The notes under the pieces were generated by a model that was not told the DNA's origin, searched no databases, and was given only the letters and a program-made list of their open reading frames with translations. Shown piece after piece: positions 16,704 through 25,310 of a DNA stretch of 64,000 nt (positions are counted from its first letter, which is position 1; the number at the start of each line of letters is the position of its first letter). The translations under genes and the position numbers were made by a program. Source of the stretch: UBA7985 sp002711265 (lineage in GTDB: Bacteria > Pseudomonadota > Alphaproteobacteria > UBA7985); NCBI GenBank assembly GCA_965660945.1, contig CBFIBS010000007.1, positions 1 through 64,000 on the forward strand. Direction: 5' to 3'.

Positions 16704-19004
16704 ATGGCACGCCGCTCGCGCCGAAATCAGGTTAACATCTGGCCGGGCTTCGTCGACGCCCTGACCACGCTGGTCATGGTGGTGATCTTCGTGCTGGTGG
16801 TGTTCATCTTCGCCCAGCAGTTTCTTTCCACCCAGCTCAACGACAACGTCACCCAGATCCGCTCGCTGGAGAACGAGAACGAGCAGCTGGAGTTCGAGAA
16901 ATTCGAGCTGCAAGAGCGCAACATGCGCCTGGGCAATGAGCTCGACGCGATGCGGCTGGAGCTGGCGACGCTGCGCGGTGAGCGCAACAACCTGATCAAC
17001 AATCTTACCGCCTCGCAGGACGAGGTGCAGTCGCTGTCAGGCAATGTCGACGACCTGCGCGACGAGGAACGCACGCTGTTGCAGCGGCTGGCGCAGGCAG
17101 AGCTGGAAAACCGCCAGCTGCGCGCCGAGAACAGCAAGATGGCCGAGGACATGGTGCTGGCGCAGGAAGTGCTCGCCGCAGCTGAAGCCCAACGCGTCGC
17201 CCTGATCCAGCGGGTGCGCGAAGACGGCTATATGACCGAAGCGATGGAAGAGACCATCGCCGCGGCCGACGTCAATCAGGAACGCAATCTGGAGCGCTTT
17301 GTTTCGGTGCGTGACGCCTTCCTCGCCAGCATCCAGAACCTCGCGCCTTCGGTCGCGGACGAAGACGAACGCGAACTGCTGCTCCGGCTCGCCGAGCGTA
17401 TCCCCAGCGACCCCGAGACCGATTTGGGGACCGTGGCGCCCGACCGCGCAGCGCGCCTGAAAGCAACGGTGCAGACGACCCAGGACCTGATGGAGGCCAT
17501 GTTCTCGCTGGCTGAGCAGAAGCAATCAGAGCTAAACATCCTGCTCGGGACGCTGATCGATGCCCGCAGCCGCCTGTCTGAAGCCGAGCAGGAGCTGGTC
17601 GACGATCAGATCCAGATGGCCCAGCTGCGCGCGCGCAACGCCGAGGTAAGCCGCGACCTCGTCGCCGCCAACGAGGCCATCGCCGTCAATGAATTCACCA
17701 TCGAAGCCAAGCTGGCTGAAATTCAGGTGCTGACCGACGTCCGCGACGACCTGCAGACGCGGGTCAATGACATGCAGGCCGCCGTGCTGTCCTTCGAAGA
17801 GGCAATCCAGAGCCTGCGCGCCACGCTGGGTGAGCGCGACCGCGAACTCGCCGACACGGTCGACAACTACGAAGCCCGGATCGCGGAGCTGGTGCTGACG
17901 CTGCAGACGACCGAGGACCAACAGGCGACGCTACAGGCCGCGCTCGACGCCCGCTCCGAGGAGCTTGCCCTACGGGCCGAGCAACTGGATCAGGCGCTGC
18001 TGCAACTCGCCCGCGGTGAGGCCGATCTGCAGAGCCTGATCGAACAGCGCACGATCAACCAGACCGAGCTGGCAAAGGCGATCGAGCAGATTGCCGCCCT
18101 CGACGCCCAGCTGGCCGAGCAGACCAGCGCACTGGCCTCCGCCGAACTGAATATCGCCACCTCCTACGACCGCCTCGAAAGCAAGGATCTGCAGATCCAG
18201 CAGCTGACGGCGCAACTCGAAGCCGCGGAGAGCAGCACGGCGGTCAGTCGCGCCCAGCTCAGCGACGCGCGGGCAGAGATCGACACCCTCAACGCGCAGC
18301 TGTTCGACGTGCGGCAGAAGCTGACCAAGATTGAAACTGCCCTGATCGAGCGCAACGCCATGGTGCGCGCGCAGAGCCAGGAACTCGAAGACGCCAACCT
18401 CGACATGGCCGCCGCCCTCGCCGACCAGCTGGCGCTGGAGAAGGAGCTTACCGCAGCGCTGGAGCAGCGCGACGCCATCCTCTCCCGGGCGCAGTCGAGC
18501 TTCGCCTTCGCCGCCCGGGTCGCGGCGACGGGTCTGGACGGTATCGTGGTGCAGGAGGAGACCAGTACGGTCGGCGATGAAGAGCTGACTCAGGTGCGGT
18601 TCATCTCCCGCGAAAAGATCCAGTTCGAGCTCGGGTCTTACGAGATTGCTGACGACTCGACCGTGCAACTGTCCCTGATCGCCGAGGATCTGGTGGAGCT
18701 TACGCGACGCCTGCCCGCCGATCTGGACTGGGTGATCCGGATCGAAGGCCACACCGACCAGACGCCGGTCAACGCCGGGTTCTCCGGGGGCTTCCGCAAC
18801 AACATCCAGCTGGGCTTCCTGCGCGCCGAGGCCGTGCGCGCGGCGCTGCTAACCACCACGCAGGGGCTGCTGCCGAACCAGCTGCTGGCCTCGTCCTACG
18901 GGGAAACGTCGCCCCTGGTCGACGCCACCGAGCTGACGGGTTTCGCTAAATTGGAAGCAGACCAGCTCAACAGACGTATTGAATTCATCCTCGCGCCGCG
19001 TTAA
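16704..19004 (+). CDS. MotB/OmpA-like protein with very long periplasmic coiled coil
   Basis: The 766 residues start directly after the MotA-like stop. A single N-terminal helix (about 13-42, WPGFVDALTTLVMVVIF) carries Asp18 at the place of the proton-binding Asp of MotB. Residues of about 45-600 are predicted coiled coil, rich in Glu, Gln, Leu and Arg. The C-terminal domain (about 620-766) is a peptidoglycan-binding OmpA fold with IEGHTDQTPV, NIQLGFLRAEAVRAAL and a final QLNRRIEFIL. Ordinary MotB or TolR is 140-310 residues, so the shaft is exceptional. Inferred role: proton-driven motor coupled to the cell wall. Confidence 0.8.
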   Translation: MARRSRRNQVNIWPGFVDALTTLVMVVIFVLVVFIFAQQFLSTQLNDNVTQIRSLENENEQLEFEKFELQERNMRLGNELDAMRLELATLRGERNNLINNLTASQDEVQSLSGNVDDLRDEERTLLQRLAQAELENRQLRAENSKMAEDMVLAQEVLAAAEAQRVALIQRVREDGYMTEAMEETIAAADVNQERNLERFVSVRDAFLASIQNLAPSVADEDERELLLRLAERIPSDPETDLGTVAPDRAARLKATVQTTQDLMEAMFSLAEQKQSELNILLGTLIDARSRLSEAEQELVDDQIQMAQLRARNAEVSRDLVAANEAIAVNEFTIEAKLAEIQVLTDVRDDLQTRVNDMQAAVLSFEEAIQSLRATLGERDRELADTVDNYEARIAELVLTLQTTEDQQATLQAALDARSEELALRAEQLDQALLQLARGEADLQSLIEQRTINQTELAKAIEQIAALDAQLAEQTSALASAELNIATSYDRLESKDLQIQQLTAQLEAAESSTAVSRAQLSDARAEIDTLNAQLFDVRQKLTKIETALIERNAMVRAQSQELEDANLDMAAALADQLALEKELTAALEQRDAILSRAQSSFAFAARVAATGLDGIVVQEETSTVGDEELTQVRFISREKIQFELGSYEIADDSTVQLSLIAEDLVELTRRLPADLDWVIRIEGHTDQTPVNAGFSGGFRNNIQLGFLRAEAVRAALLTTTQGLLPNQLLASSYGETSPLVDATELTGFAKLEADQLNRRIEFILAPR

Positions 19005-19055
19005 CCACGGCGCTTAAGTTTGCAAGTTGACGCTTTGACCACGGGAGTCGCCCCA

Positions 19056-19283
19056 ATGAAGGCGGATATTCACCCAGAATACCACGAGATCACCGTCGTA
19101 ATGACCGACGGCAGCACGTTCACCACGCGCTCCACCTACGGTGCGCCTGGCGACACCCTGCGTCTGGACATCGATCCGAAGTCGCACCCAGCCTGGACCG
19201 GTGTTCAGCGCATGCTCGACAGCGGCGGCCAGGTCGGCAAGTTCAACGACAAATTCGGCTTCATGTCCGGCCTCAAGGTCTGA
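19056..19283 (+). CDS. rpmE: 50S ribosomal protein L31
   Basis: A 75-residue protein starting MKADIHPEYHEITVVMTDG and ending NDKFGFMSGLKV, matching alphaproteobacterial L31. There are no cysteines, so it is the zinc-free type. I use the ATG at 19056 because the sequence upstream in the same frame has no L31 similarity; GGGAG lies before it. Confidence 0.93.
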   Translation: MKADIHPEYHEITVVMTDGSTFTTRSTYGAPGDTLRLDIDPKSHPAWTGVQRMLDSGGQVGKFNDKFGFMSGLKV

Positions 19284-19331
19284 TCAAGCCGACTGCGCAC
19301 GGGGGCGCGTGGATTTTCTGCGATCCCGCCC

Positions 19332-19360
19332 CTTGCGAACCCAAATCCCCCTCCTTACCT
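19332..19360 (+). promoter_or_regulatory. Probable RpoH (sigma-32) promoter of hsp20
   Basis: CTTG (19332-19335), an 18-bp spacer and CTTACCT (19354-19360) fit the alphaproteobacterial RpoH consensus CTTG-N17/18-CYTATNT with one mismatch in the -10. A start near 19367 would give a leader of about 108 nt, a normal size for a ROSE thermometer. Confidence 0.5.
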
Positions 19361-19413
19361 GCTTAGGTGTCAGCGGGCCGGTCGCTCGAATTGAGGACCA
19401 CCTTCCGCCGATA

Positions 19414-19469
19414 CGGGCTGTCGCCGTTGCGAAGCCCGGCCATTCATACCTTGCTTAAGCTTAAGGAGG
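19414..19469 (+). ncRNA. ROSE-type RNA thermometer in the hsp20 leader
   Basis: Two stems are visible. The first is CGGGCT-G-TCGC, loop CGTT, GCGA-AGCCCG (19414-19438). The second hides the ribosome-binding site: TTGCT at 19451-19455 is the ROSE signature, and the SD AAGGAGG (19463-19469) pairs with 19450-19456 through the self-complementary 12-mer at 19454-19465. The stem holds a G-G opposition (19453/19466) next to T-A and T-G pairs, as in known ROSE elements. It should melt on heating and release translation. Confidence 0.65.
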
Positions 19470-19474
19470 CCTCA

Positions 19475-20002
19475 GTGCGTACACTGGATCTTACCCCCCT
19501 CTTCCGTTCTTCCGTTGGTTTTGACCGCATGACCTCGATGCTGGAGACAGCCTCGCGCATGGATGCGAACCCGGCGAACACGTACCCGCCCTACAACATC
19601 GAGCGACAGTCCGACGACGCCTACCGTATCACTATGGCGGTGGCCGGCTTCACCCTCGATGATCTTGAGATCGAAATTCAGGATCAGGCCCTGACCGTTC
19701 GCGGTCGACAGGGCGAGAAGGCGGACGACGACGCGAACACCCACTACCTGCACCGCGGCATCGCCACGCGGGCCTTTGAGCGGCGCTTTCATCTGGCGGA
19801 GCACATCCGCGTTGCCGGTGCGAAGCTGGAAAACGGCCTTCTGCACGTCGAGCTGATGCGGGAAGTGCCCGAGGCACTGCGCCCCCGCCTGATCAAGATC
19901 GACGCGGGCGAAGGCGACGGCGTTGGCGCCAAGGTGATCGAGGCCGAGACCCCGGCCCGAGCCGACGCGACGGCCAAGGCTGCCAAGACCAAAGCGGCCT
20001 GA
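19475..20002 (+). CDS. Small heat shock protein, Hsp20/IbpA family
   Basis: ATP-independent holdase that keeps unfolding proteins soluble. I choose the GTG at 19475 because AAGGAGG lies 5 nt before it and the protein then begins with the usual RTLDLTPLFRSSVGFDRM, giving 175 residues. The alpha-crystallin domain spans about 35-130 (YPPYNIERQSDDAYRITMAV, then GVAT-like RGIATRAFERRFHL). The C-terminal RPRLIKI corresponds to the IXI-type anchoring motif. An Ala/Lys-rich tail follows. Heat control is suggested by the ROSE leader and RpoH-like promoter. Confidence 0.92.
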   Translation: MRTLDLTPLFRSSVGFDRMTSMLETASRMDANPANTYPPYNIERQSDDAYRITMAVAGFTLDDLEIEIQDQALTVRGRQGEKADDDANTHYLHRGIATRAFERRFHLAEHIRVAGAKLENGLLHVELMREVPEALRPRLIKIDAGEGDGVGAKVIEAETPARADATAKAAKTKAA

Positions 20003-20041
20003 ACCGCGCAGCCTTCATTTTCCCGTCTCTCCTGAGAAACT

Positions 20042-20071
20042 GCCGGGTCGTCATGGCGACCCGGCTTTGTT
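20042..20071 (+). terminator. Rho-independent terminator after hsp20
   Basis: Perfect 9-bp stem GCCGGGTCG (20042-20050) and CGACCCGGC (20057-20065) with a 6-nt loop, followed by TTTGTT. It is 40 bp past the hsp20 stop. Confidence 0.75.
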
Positions 20072-20132
20072 ATGTCTGCAGTCTGGCTGAGCAACCAAGC
20101 CAGTTCCCGACAACAACGCGACAGGCCTGCGG

Positions 20133-21053
20133 GTGAGCGATCCACACCTCGACGACGACAACGAAATTGACGAGACCACCTCCAAGGAGGAGAGCCATAC
20201 CCGATGGATGGTGGCGCTGATCCTTGGGCTGTCAGCGCTGGGGCTGGGCTGGACGCTGTTCTTCCGGCCCGAGGGCTGGCCCGCGCCAGATTTCCTGTCC
20301 GTGCTGCTGGCGCCCGGCCTGCTGATCATTCTCTTCGGCGGCTCCTATTTCCTGACCCGGGGGACCGAGTGGACGGCGCTGCTTCGCTCGACCCAGGTCA
20401 GCTGGCCTGAGGGTACGCTGCAGATCGTCAAATCCTGGCCCAAGGGCGGGGTGCGCCAGCGCCGCGTCGACCACGGGCTTATCAAGAACGCGCTCTACGA
20501 TGGGTCGGATGGCGCAAAGGGTGACCTGGTGGTGGCGCTGGCCTCGGGTCGCTCCCGCACGCGCTGGCTGTTCGTGCTGTTCGCCGCGCTTGTTGCGTCC
20601 GGTGTGGGCTATCTGCTGCTCGGCACAGACCGCAGCCTCTTCGGTGTTATGTGGTTCCAGGCGCTGGTGTTCTCAGCCGTCATGGTTGCGCTGCTGACCA
20701 CGCGGCTGGGGCAGTGGCTGACCCCGCCGCTGCTGCGACGACGGTTCCTACTGTCCACCCCGGAAGCCGTATACGCCATCGCCGGGATGGACAAAGGTGG
20801 CCTGGCAGCGCAGGTGATGTTCCACATAGCGCGCAACGAACGGCGGCTGGATCTGCGGGTGTCGCCGGCGCTTTCCAACACGCCGGAGAAGGCGCAGGCC
20901 TGGGCCGATATCGCCACATCGTTCGCGCAGGAAGCCTATGAAAGCGGCCTCGACAGCGCCGCCTGCACGGCCATCAAGGCGGCAGCAGGGGTGATCGCCG
21001 CAGCGCCCGAGGGCGGGTCTCAACCTGGCCGGGGACTCTACATCGAACTCTGA
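20133..21053 (+). CDS. Integral membrane protein of unknown function
   Basis: A 306-residue protein from a GTG start. It has an acidic N-terminus, two hydrophobic helices near 25-42 and 52-75, a soluble region with basic residues, and two more helices near 150-168 and 172-190. A soluble C-terminal half follows. I do not recognise the family and see no catalytic motif. It stands alone between the hsp20 terminator and trcR. Confidence 0.65.
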   Translation: MSDPHLDDDNEIDETTSKEESHTRWMVALILGLSALGLGWTLFFRPEGWPAPDFLSVLLAPGLLIILFGGSYFLTRGTEWTALLRSTQVSWPEGTLQIVKSWPKGGVRQRRVDHGLIKNALYDGSDGAKGDLVVALASGRSRTRWLFVLFAALVASGVGYLLLGTDRSLFGVMWFQALVFSAVMVALLTTRLGQWLTPPLLRRRFLLSTPEAVYAIAGMDKGGLAAQVMFHIARNERRLDLRVSPALSNTPEKAQAWADIATSFAQEAYESGLDSAACTAIKAAAGVIAAAPEGGSQPGRGLYIEL

Positions 21054-21209
21054 GTCCGGGACGCCTTCGCCCATGAGTCCGGAGCGCTTGCGCCTAGCGG
21101 CACGCCCAGCGACCGGCAGTTGTGCGCGCTAAAGGCATTTATTTCCCTGCCCAAGTGCCTTATATCAGGGGCGAATTCCCGAAATTCCGACAGTACACAG
21201 GAGCGTGGC

Positions 21210-21848
21210 ATGGCCCAGCAACCCCCACTGATGCCCAAAGCGACCGCCGTTTGGCTGGTCGACCACACCGCCCTTTCGTTCGAGCAGATCGCCGATTTCT
21301 GTCACCTACATAAGCTCGAAGTCAAAGGCATCGCCGATGGAGACGTCGCGCGCGGCATCATGGGTCTGGACCCGACCAAGAACGGGCAGCTGACCGAGGA
21401 AGAGATCAAGCGCTGTGAAGCCGACGGCGAAGCCAGCCTCGAGCTGGCCGTCAGCGATATGCCGGAGCTGTCTCGCCGGACCAAAGGCCCGCGCTACACC
21501 CCGGTTGCCCGCCGGCAGGAGAAGCCCGACGCCATCGCCTGGCTGGTCAAGACCTACCCCCACCTTTCCGACGCGCAGATCATCAAGCTGGTGGGCACGA
21601 CCAAGAACACCATCGGCGCGATCCGCGAGCGCACCCACTGGAATATGGCCAACCTGCAGCCGCGGGACCCGGTGCTGCTCGGCATCTGCAAGCAGGCTGA
21701 CCTTGACGCTGCGCTGGTCAAGGCCGCCGCCGCCAACCCCGAAGCCGCGGCCAAAGCCGAGAGCAATCAGGCCATGTTCGATGAGAACCAGCCCAAGGCG
21801 GTGATCCCTGAAGGCATTTTCGCTGCCTTCAACCGCGAAAACGGCTGA
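21210..21848 (+). CDS. trcR: Cell cycle transcriptional regulator TrcR (DUF1013 family)
   Basis: A 212-residue protein starting MAQQPPLMPKATAVWLVDHT, the conserved opening of the DUF1013/TrcR family that is nearly universal and specific in alphaproteobacteria. TrcR-type proteins are described as transcription regulators tied to the CcrM/CtrA cell cycle. The segment YPHLSDAQIIKLVGTTKNTI looks like a helix-turn-helix. I use the ATG at 21210; the frame is open 90 bp upstream but without family similarity. Confidence 0.88.
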   Translation: MAQQPPLMPKATAVWLVDHTALSFEQIADFCHLHKLEVKGIADGDVARGIMGLDPTKNGQLTEEEIKRCEADGEASLELAVSDMPELSRRTKGPRYTPVARRQEKPDAIAWLVKTYPHLSDAQIIKLVGTTKNTIGAIRERTHWNMANLQPRDPVLLGICKQADLDAALVKAAAANPEAAAKAESNQAMFDENQPKAVIPEGIFAAFNRENG

Positions 21849-21870
21849 TTTCGCCGAACTGAGGCAGGGT

Positions 21871-21898
21871 GAGAGGCGCCGGAAAAGCAGCGCCTCTC
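21871..21898 (+). terminator. Hairpin after trcR
   Basis: Perfect 9-bp stem GAGAGGCGC (21871-21879) and GCGCCTCTC (21890-21898) with a 10-nt A-rich loop, 22 bp past the trcR stop. There is no T-run, so termination would be inefficient or Rho-assisted. Confidence 0.45.
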
Positions 21899-21992
21899 CT
21901 CACACTGTCGCGCTAGAGGTTGCCGCACCCTGCGGTCCGGGCCATGTTGGTTTCCATGTCCCCGAGCAACTGCCTAAGTCAGACCTGAAACC

Positions 21993-23825
21993 ATGAATGC
22001 ATTCCCCTCGCCCCCCCTGCCCCGTGATGCCAACAGCGACCTGAGCCCGATCGACGACGAAGCGCTCGGCACGCTGCCGCGCTGGAAGCTCAGCGACCTC
22101 TACACCAGCACCGACGACCCGGCCATCAACCGCGATCTGGAGTGGGCGGAAAGTCAGGCGCGGGAACTGGCTGCGGCCGCCAAGGGTCAGATGGCGGGAA
22201 TGTCAGCGGAGAAGCTGGCCGAGACCATCGCGTGGTACGAGCGTATCCACGAACGCCTGGGCAAGCTCGGCACCTTCGCCTTTCTCAATGGCGCCACCCA
22301 GCGCACCGACGGCGCGGCCATGCAGTTTCAGGCCGGGATCAACGAGCGTTCGACCCTGATCGGCTCGGAACTGGTGTTCTTCTCGCTCGAACTCAACGAC
22401 ATCAGTGATGACATGATGGCGGAAAAGCTGGCGCAGGACGCGATGAAGCCCTGGGCCAGTTTCGTCGCCCGCACCCGGCTGATGAAGCCCCACCAGCTCT
22501 CCGACGAGCTGGAGCGCTATACCCACGACTTCGCCATTGTCGGCGGCAATGCCTGGGTGCAGCTGTTCGATGAGACCATGGCCGCGCTGAGCTTCGATAT
22601 TGACGGCAAGACGCTGTCCAACGCCGAGGTCTTCAACCTGCTCGCCGACCCCGATCGCGAAACCCGGGCCAAGGCCGCCGCTGCCATCACCGAGACCCTC
22701 GGCGACAACCAGCGCCTACTGACCCGGATCAACAACACGGTGATCAAGCAGAAGGAAATTGACGACCGCTGGCGGGGCTATGAGCGCCCGGTGTCCTCCC
22801 GCAACGTTGCCAACGAGGTCGAGGACGAGGTGGTACAGGCGCTGGCCGACACCGTGACCGAGGCCTTCCCCCGCATCTCCCACCGCTACTACGCCATGAA
22901 GGCCAAGTGGCTGGGGCTGGACAAGCTCGAGCCGTGGGACCGCAACGCGCCCCTGCCCGAGGCCGACGAGGCCAAGATCCCCTGGCTCGACGCCAAGGCG
23001 CGCGTGCTCGATGCTTACGCTGGCTTTACCCCCGCCATGGCTGAGATCGCCGGCGACTTCTTCGACAAGGGCTGGATCGATACGCCGGTCATCCCCGGCA
23101 AGGACGCCGGTGCCTTCGCTCATCCCTGCGTGCCCTCTTCCCACCCCTACGTGCTGGTGAACTATCAGGGTAAGACGCGGGACGTCATGACCCTCGCCCA
23201 CGAGCTGGGCCACGGCGTGCATCAGGTGCTGGCCGCGCGACAGGGCTACTTCAACGGCTCAACCCCGCTAACGCTCGCCGAAACCGCGTCGGTGTTCGGG
23301 GAAATGCTGACTTTCCAGAGCCTGCTTGCTGATGCCAGCGACAACACCCAGCGCAAGATCCTGCTCGCAGGCAAGGTCGAGGACATGCTCAACACCGTGG
23401 TCCGGCAAATTGCCTTCCACAACTTCGAGACCCGCGTCCACGGCGCACGGCAGGAAAAGGAGCTGCTGCGCGAAGACTTCCAGCAGCACTGGATGGAGAC
23501 CCAGATCGAGGCCCTCGGGCCAGCCTTTAACCTCGAGCAGAGCGTCTATGGCGACTACTGGTCCTACATCCCGCACTTCATCCACGTGCCGTTCTACGTC
23601 TATGCCTACGCCTTCGGTGACTGCCTGGTGAACTCGCTCTATGCGGTCTACCAGAACAGCGGCGATGATTTCGCGGGCAAGTATCTGGATATGCTCGGCG
23701 CGGGCGGCACGCTGCGCCACCACGAGCTGCTGGCCCCCTTCGGCCTTGATGCCCGAGAACCGAGCTTCTGGCGACAGGGTCTGGGCCTGCTGGAAAGTTT
23801 CATCGACGAGCTCGAAACCCTGTAG
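21993..23825 (+). CDS. pepF: M3 family oligoendopeptidase (PepF-like)
   Basis: Cytoplasmic zinc metallopeptidase that breaks down oligopeptides. The 610 residues fit the PepF/M3 clan. The zinc motif HELGH is at about 403-407 (LAHELGHGVHQ), with the third ligand expected in LAETASVFGE about 25 residues later. The C-terminal region YWSYIPHFIHVPFYVYAYAFG is typical of M3B substrate-binding walls. No signal peptide. It is a single gene between trcR and the ABC1 kinase. Confidence 0.93.
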   Translation: MNAFPSPPLPRDANSDLSPIDDEALGTLPRWKLSDLYTSTDDPAINRDLEWAESQARELAAAAKGQMAGMSAEKLAETIAWYERIHERLGKLGTFAFLNGATQRTDGAAMQFQAGINERSTLIGSELVFFSLELNDISDDMMAEKLAQDAMKPWASFVARTRLMKPHQLSDELERYTHDFAIVGGNAWVQLFDETMAALSFDIDGKTLSNAEVFNLLADPDRETRAKAAAAITETLGDNQRLLTRINNTVIKQKEIDDRWRGYERPVSSRNVANEVEDEVVQALADTVTEAFPRISHRYYAMKAKWLGLDKLEPWDRNAPLPEADEAKIPWLDAKARVLDAYAGFTPAMAEIAGDFFDKGWIDTPVIPGKDAGAFAHPCVPSSHPYVLVNYQGKTRDVMTLAHELGHGVHQVLAARQGYFNGSTPLTLAETASVFGEMLTFQSLLADASDNTQRKILLAGKVEDMLNTVVRQIAFHNFETRVHGARQEKELLREDFQQHWMETQIEALGPAFNLEQSVYGDYWSYIPHFIHVPFYVYAYAFGDCLVNSLYAVYQNSGDDFAGKYLDMLGAGGTLRHHELLAPFGLDAREPSFWRQGLGLLESFIDELETL

Positions 23826-23914
23826 CGGTTCAGCGGTCTTACCGCTGCGTCTCGCCTCAGGGTCGAATAAGTCGCAGCCCATTCATCGGAATTTGGGCTG
23901 CAAATCTGGGATGA

Positions 23915-25297
23915 ATGCGCCATATCCCAACTATGACAGACCGCATGGATGAAAACCGCCTGGGCAGCCGCCTGCGTCGCTATACGCGGGTCGGAACCTC
24001 TTTGGGCGGTCTCGCCGTCCAACTCGGTGCCAACCGGGTGCTGGGAACCAAGCTGGACCAGACCCGCCATGCCTCTGCCCTCAAGGATGCTCTGGGCGAC
24101 CTCAAAGGTCCGCTGATGAAGGCAGCGCAGCTGCTGGCATCGATCCCCGACGCACTGCCCAAGGAATACGCTGAAGATTTGCGCCAGCTGCAGTCCAACG
24201 CCCCGCCCATGGGCTGGACCTTCGTGAAGCGCCGGATGAAAGCCGAGCTGGGACCGGACTGGCAGGGCCGCTTCGCCGAGTTCGAACGCGAGGCAGCGGC
24301 CGCGGCGTCGCTGGGGCAGGTGCACCGCGCGGTTCTCCACGACGGCACCAAAGTCGCCTGCAAGCTCCAGTACCCGGACATGTCCAGCGCGGTCGAAGCC
24401 GACCTGCGGCAGCTCGCCTGGGCTTTCGGGCTCTACCGCAGCTATGACAAGGCCATTGACCCTTCGGGCGTGTTCGAAGAGCTTTCGGCGCGGCTGCGCG
24501 AAGAACTCGACTACTTCCGCGAGGCGCGTCACCTCGGTCTTTATGAAGAAATGCTGAGCGCGGAGAGCGAGGTGCACATCCCGCCTGTGCACCACGACGT
24601 TTCGACCGAACGGCTGCTGACCATGACCTGGGTCGAGGGCACGCCGCTAATGGACTTCATCCGCACTGAGCCGAGCGAAGAGCAACGCCAGACCGTCGCC
24701 CGCAACATGTTCCGCGCTTGGTACGTGCCGTTCTACAACTTCGGCGTCATCCACGGTGACCCGCACTTCGGCAACTACTCGATCCGCAACGACCTGAGCA
24801 TCAACATGCTCGACTTTGGCTGCGTGCGGTTCTTCCCTGCCCGCTTCGTCAAGGGCGTGATCGACCTCTATGAGGCCCTGCAGACCGGCGATGAAGCGCT
24901 GGCCGTCTCGGCCTATGAGGCCTGGGGCTTCAAGGACATCCGACGCGAGCTGATCGACGTGCTGCATATGTGGGCGGGGTTCATTTTCTCGCCCTTGCTC
25001 GAAGACAAGCCGCGGCTGATTTCGGAGACCAACACCGGCGAATATGGCGCTGCGGTTGCCCGCGACGTGCATCAGGAGCTGAAGCGCGTGGGCGGGGTCA
25101 AACTGCCGCGCGAATTTGTGTTCATGGACCGCGCCGCCGTTGGGCTGGGGTCGGTGTTCATGCATCTGGATGCGGAGATGAACTGGCACCAGATGTTCAA
25201 CGAGTTGATCACCGATTTTGACCTTGATGCCATGGAAGCCCGTCAGGCCGAACTGTTCGGCCGCCACGGCCAGCCCATGCCCAGCGAGCTGGATTAA
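23915..25297 (+). CDS. ABC1/AarF/UbiB-family atypical kinase
   Basis: The 460-residue protein has the ABC1 kinase-like fold. Seen: the N-terminal KxGQ-like motif as KAAQLLASIPDALP (Gly replaced by Ala), the Ala-rich loop AAAASLGQVHRA, the Lys of VACKLQYPD, the catalytic-loop equivalent IHGDPHFGNYSI and the metal motif NMLDFGCVR. UbiB/COQ8 relatives support ubiquinone synthesis, but this branch is broader and lacks the C-terminal membrane anchors of UbiB, so the target is uncertain. An in-frame ATG at 23933 is an alternative start; no clear SD decides. Confidence 0.85.
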   Translation: MRHIPTMTDRMDENRLGSRLRRYTRVGTSLGGLAVQLGANRVLGTKLDQTRHASALKDALGDLKGPLMKAAQLLASIPDALPKEYAEDLRQLQSNAPPMGWTFVKRRMKAELGPDWQGRFAEFEREAAAAASLGQVHRAVLHDGTKVACKLQYPDMSSAVEADLRQLAWAFGLYRSYDKAIDPSGVFEELSARLREELDYFREARHLGLYEEMLSAESEVHIPPVHHDVSTERLLTMTWVEGTPLMDFIRTEPSEEQRQTVARNMFRAWYVPFYNFGVIHGDPHFGNYSIRNDLSINMLDFGCVRFFPARFVKGVIDLYEALQTGDEALAVSAYEAWGFKDIRRELIDVLHMWAGFIFSPLLEDKPRLISETNTGEYGAAVARDVHQELKRVGGVKLPREFVFMDRAAVGLGSVFMHLDAEMNWHQMFNELITDFDLDAMEARQAELFGRHGQPMPSELD

Positions 25298-25310
25298 CCA
25301 GCCACTGCCC

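Noticed and set aside
15123..19004. Zorya anti-phage defence system
   Set aside because: Only the channel pair is comparable. No ZorC, ZorD or ZorE-like gene is nearby and the surrounding genes are housekeeping.
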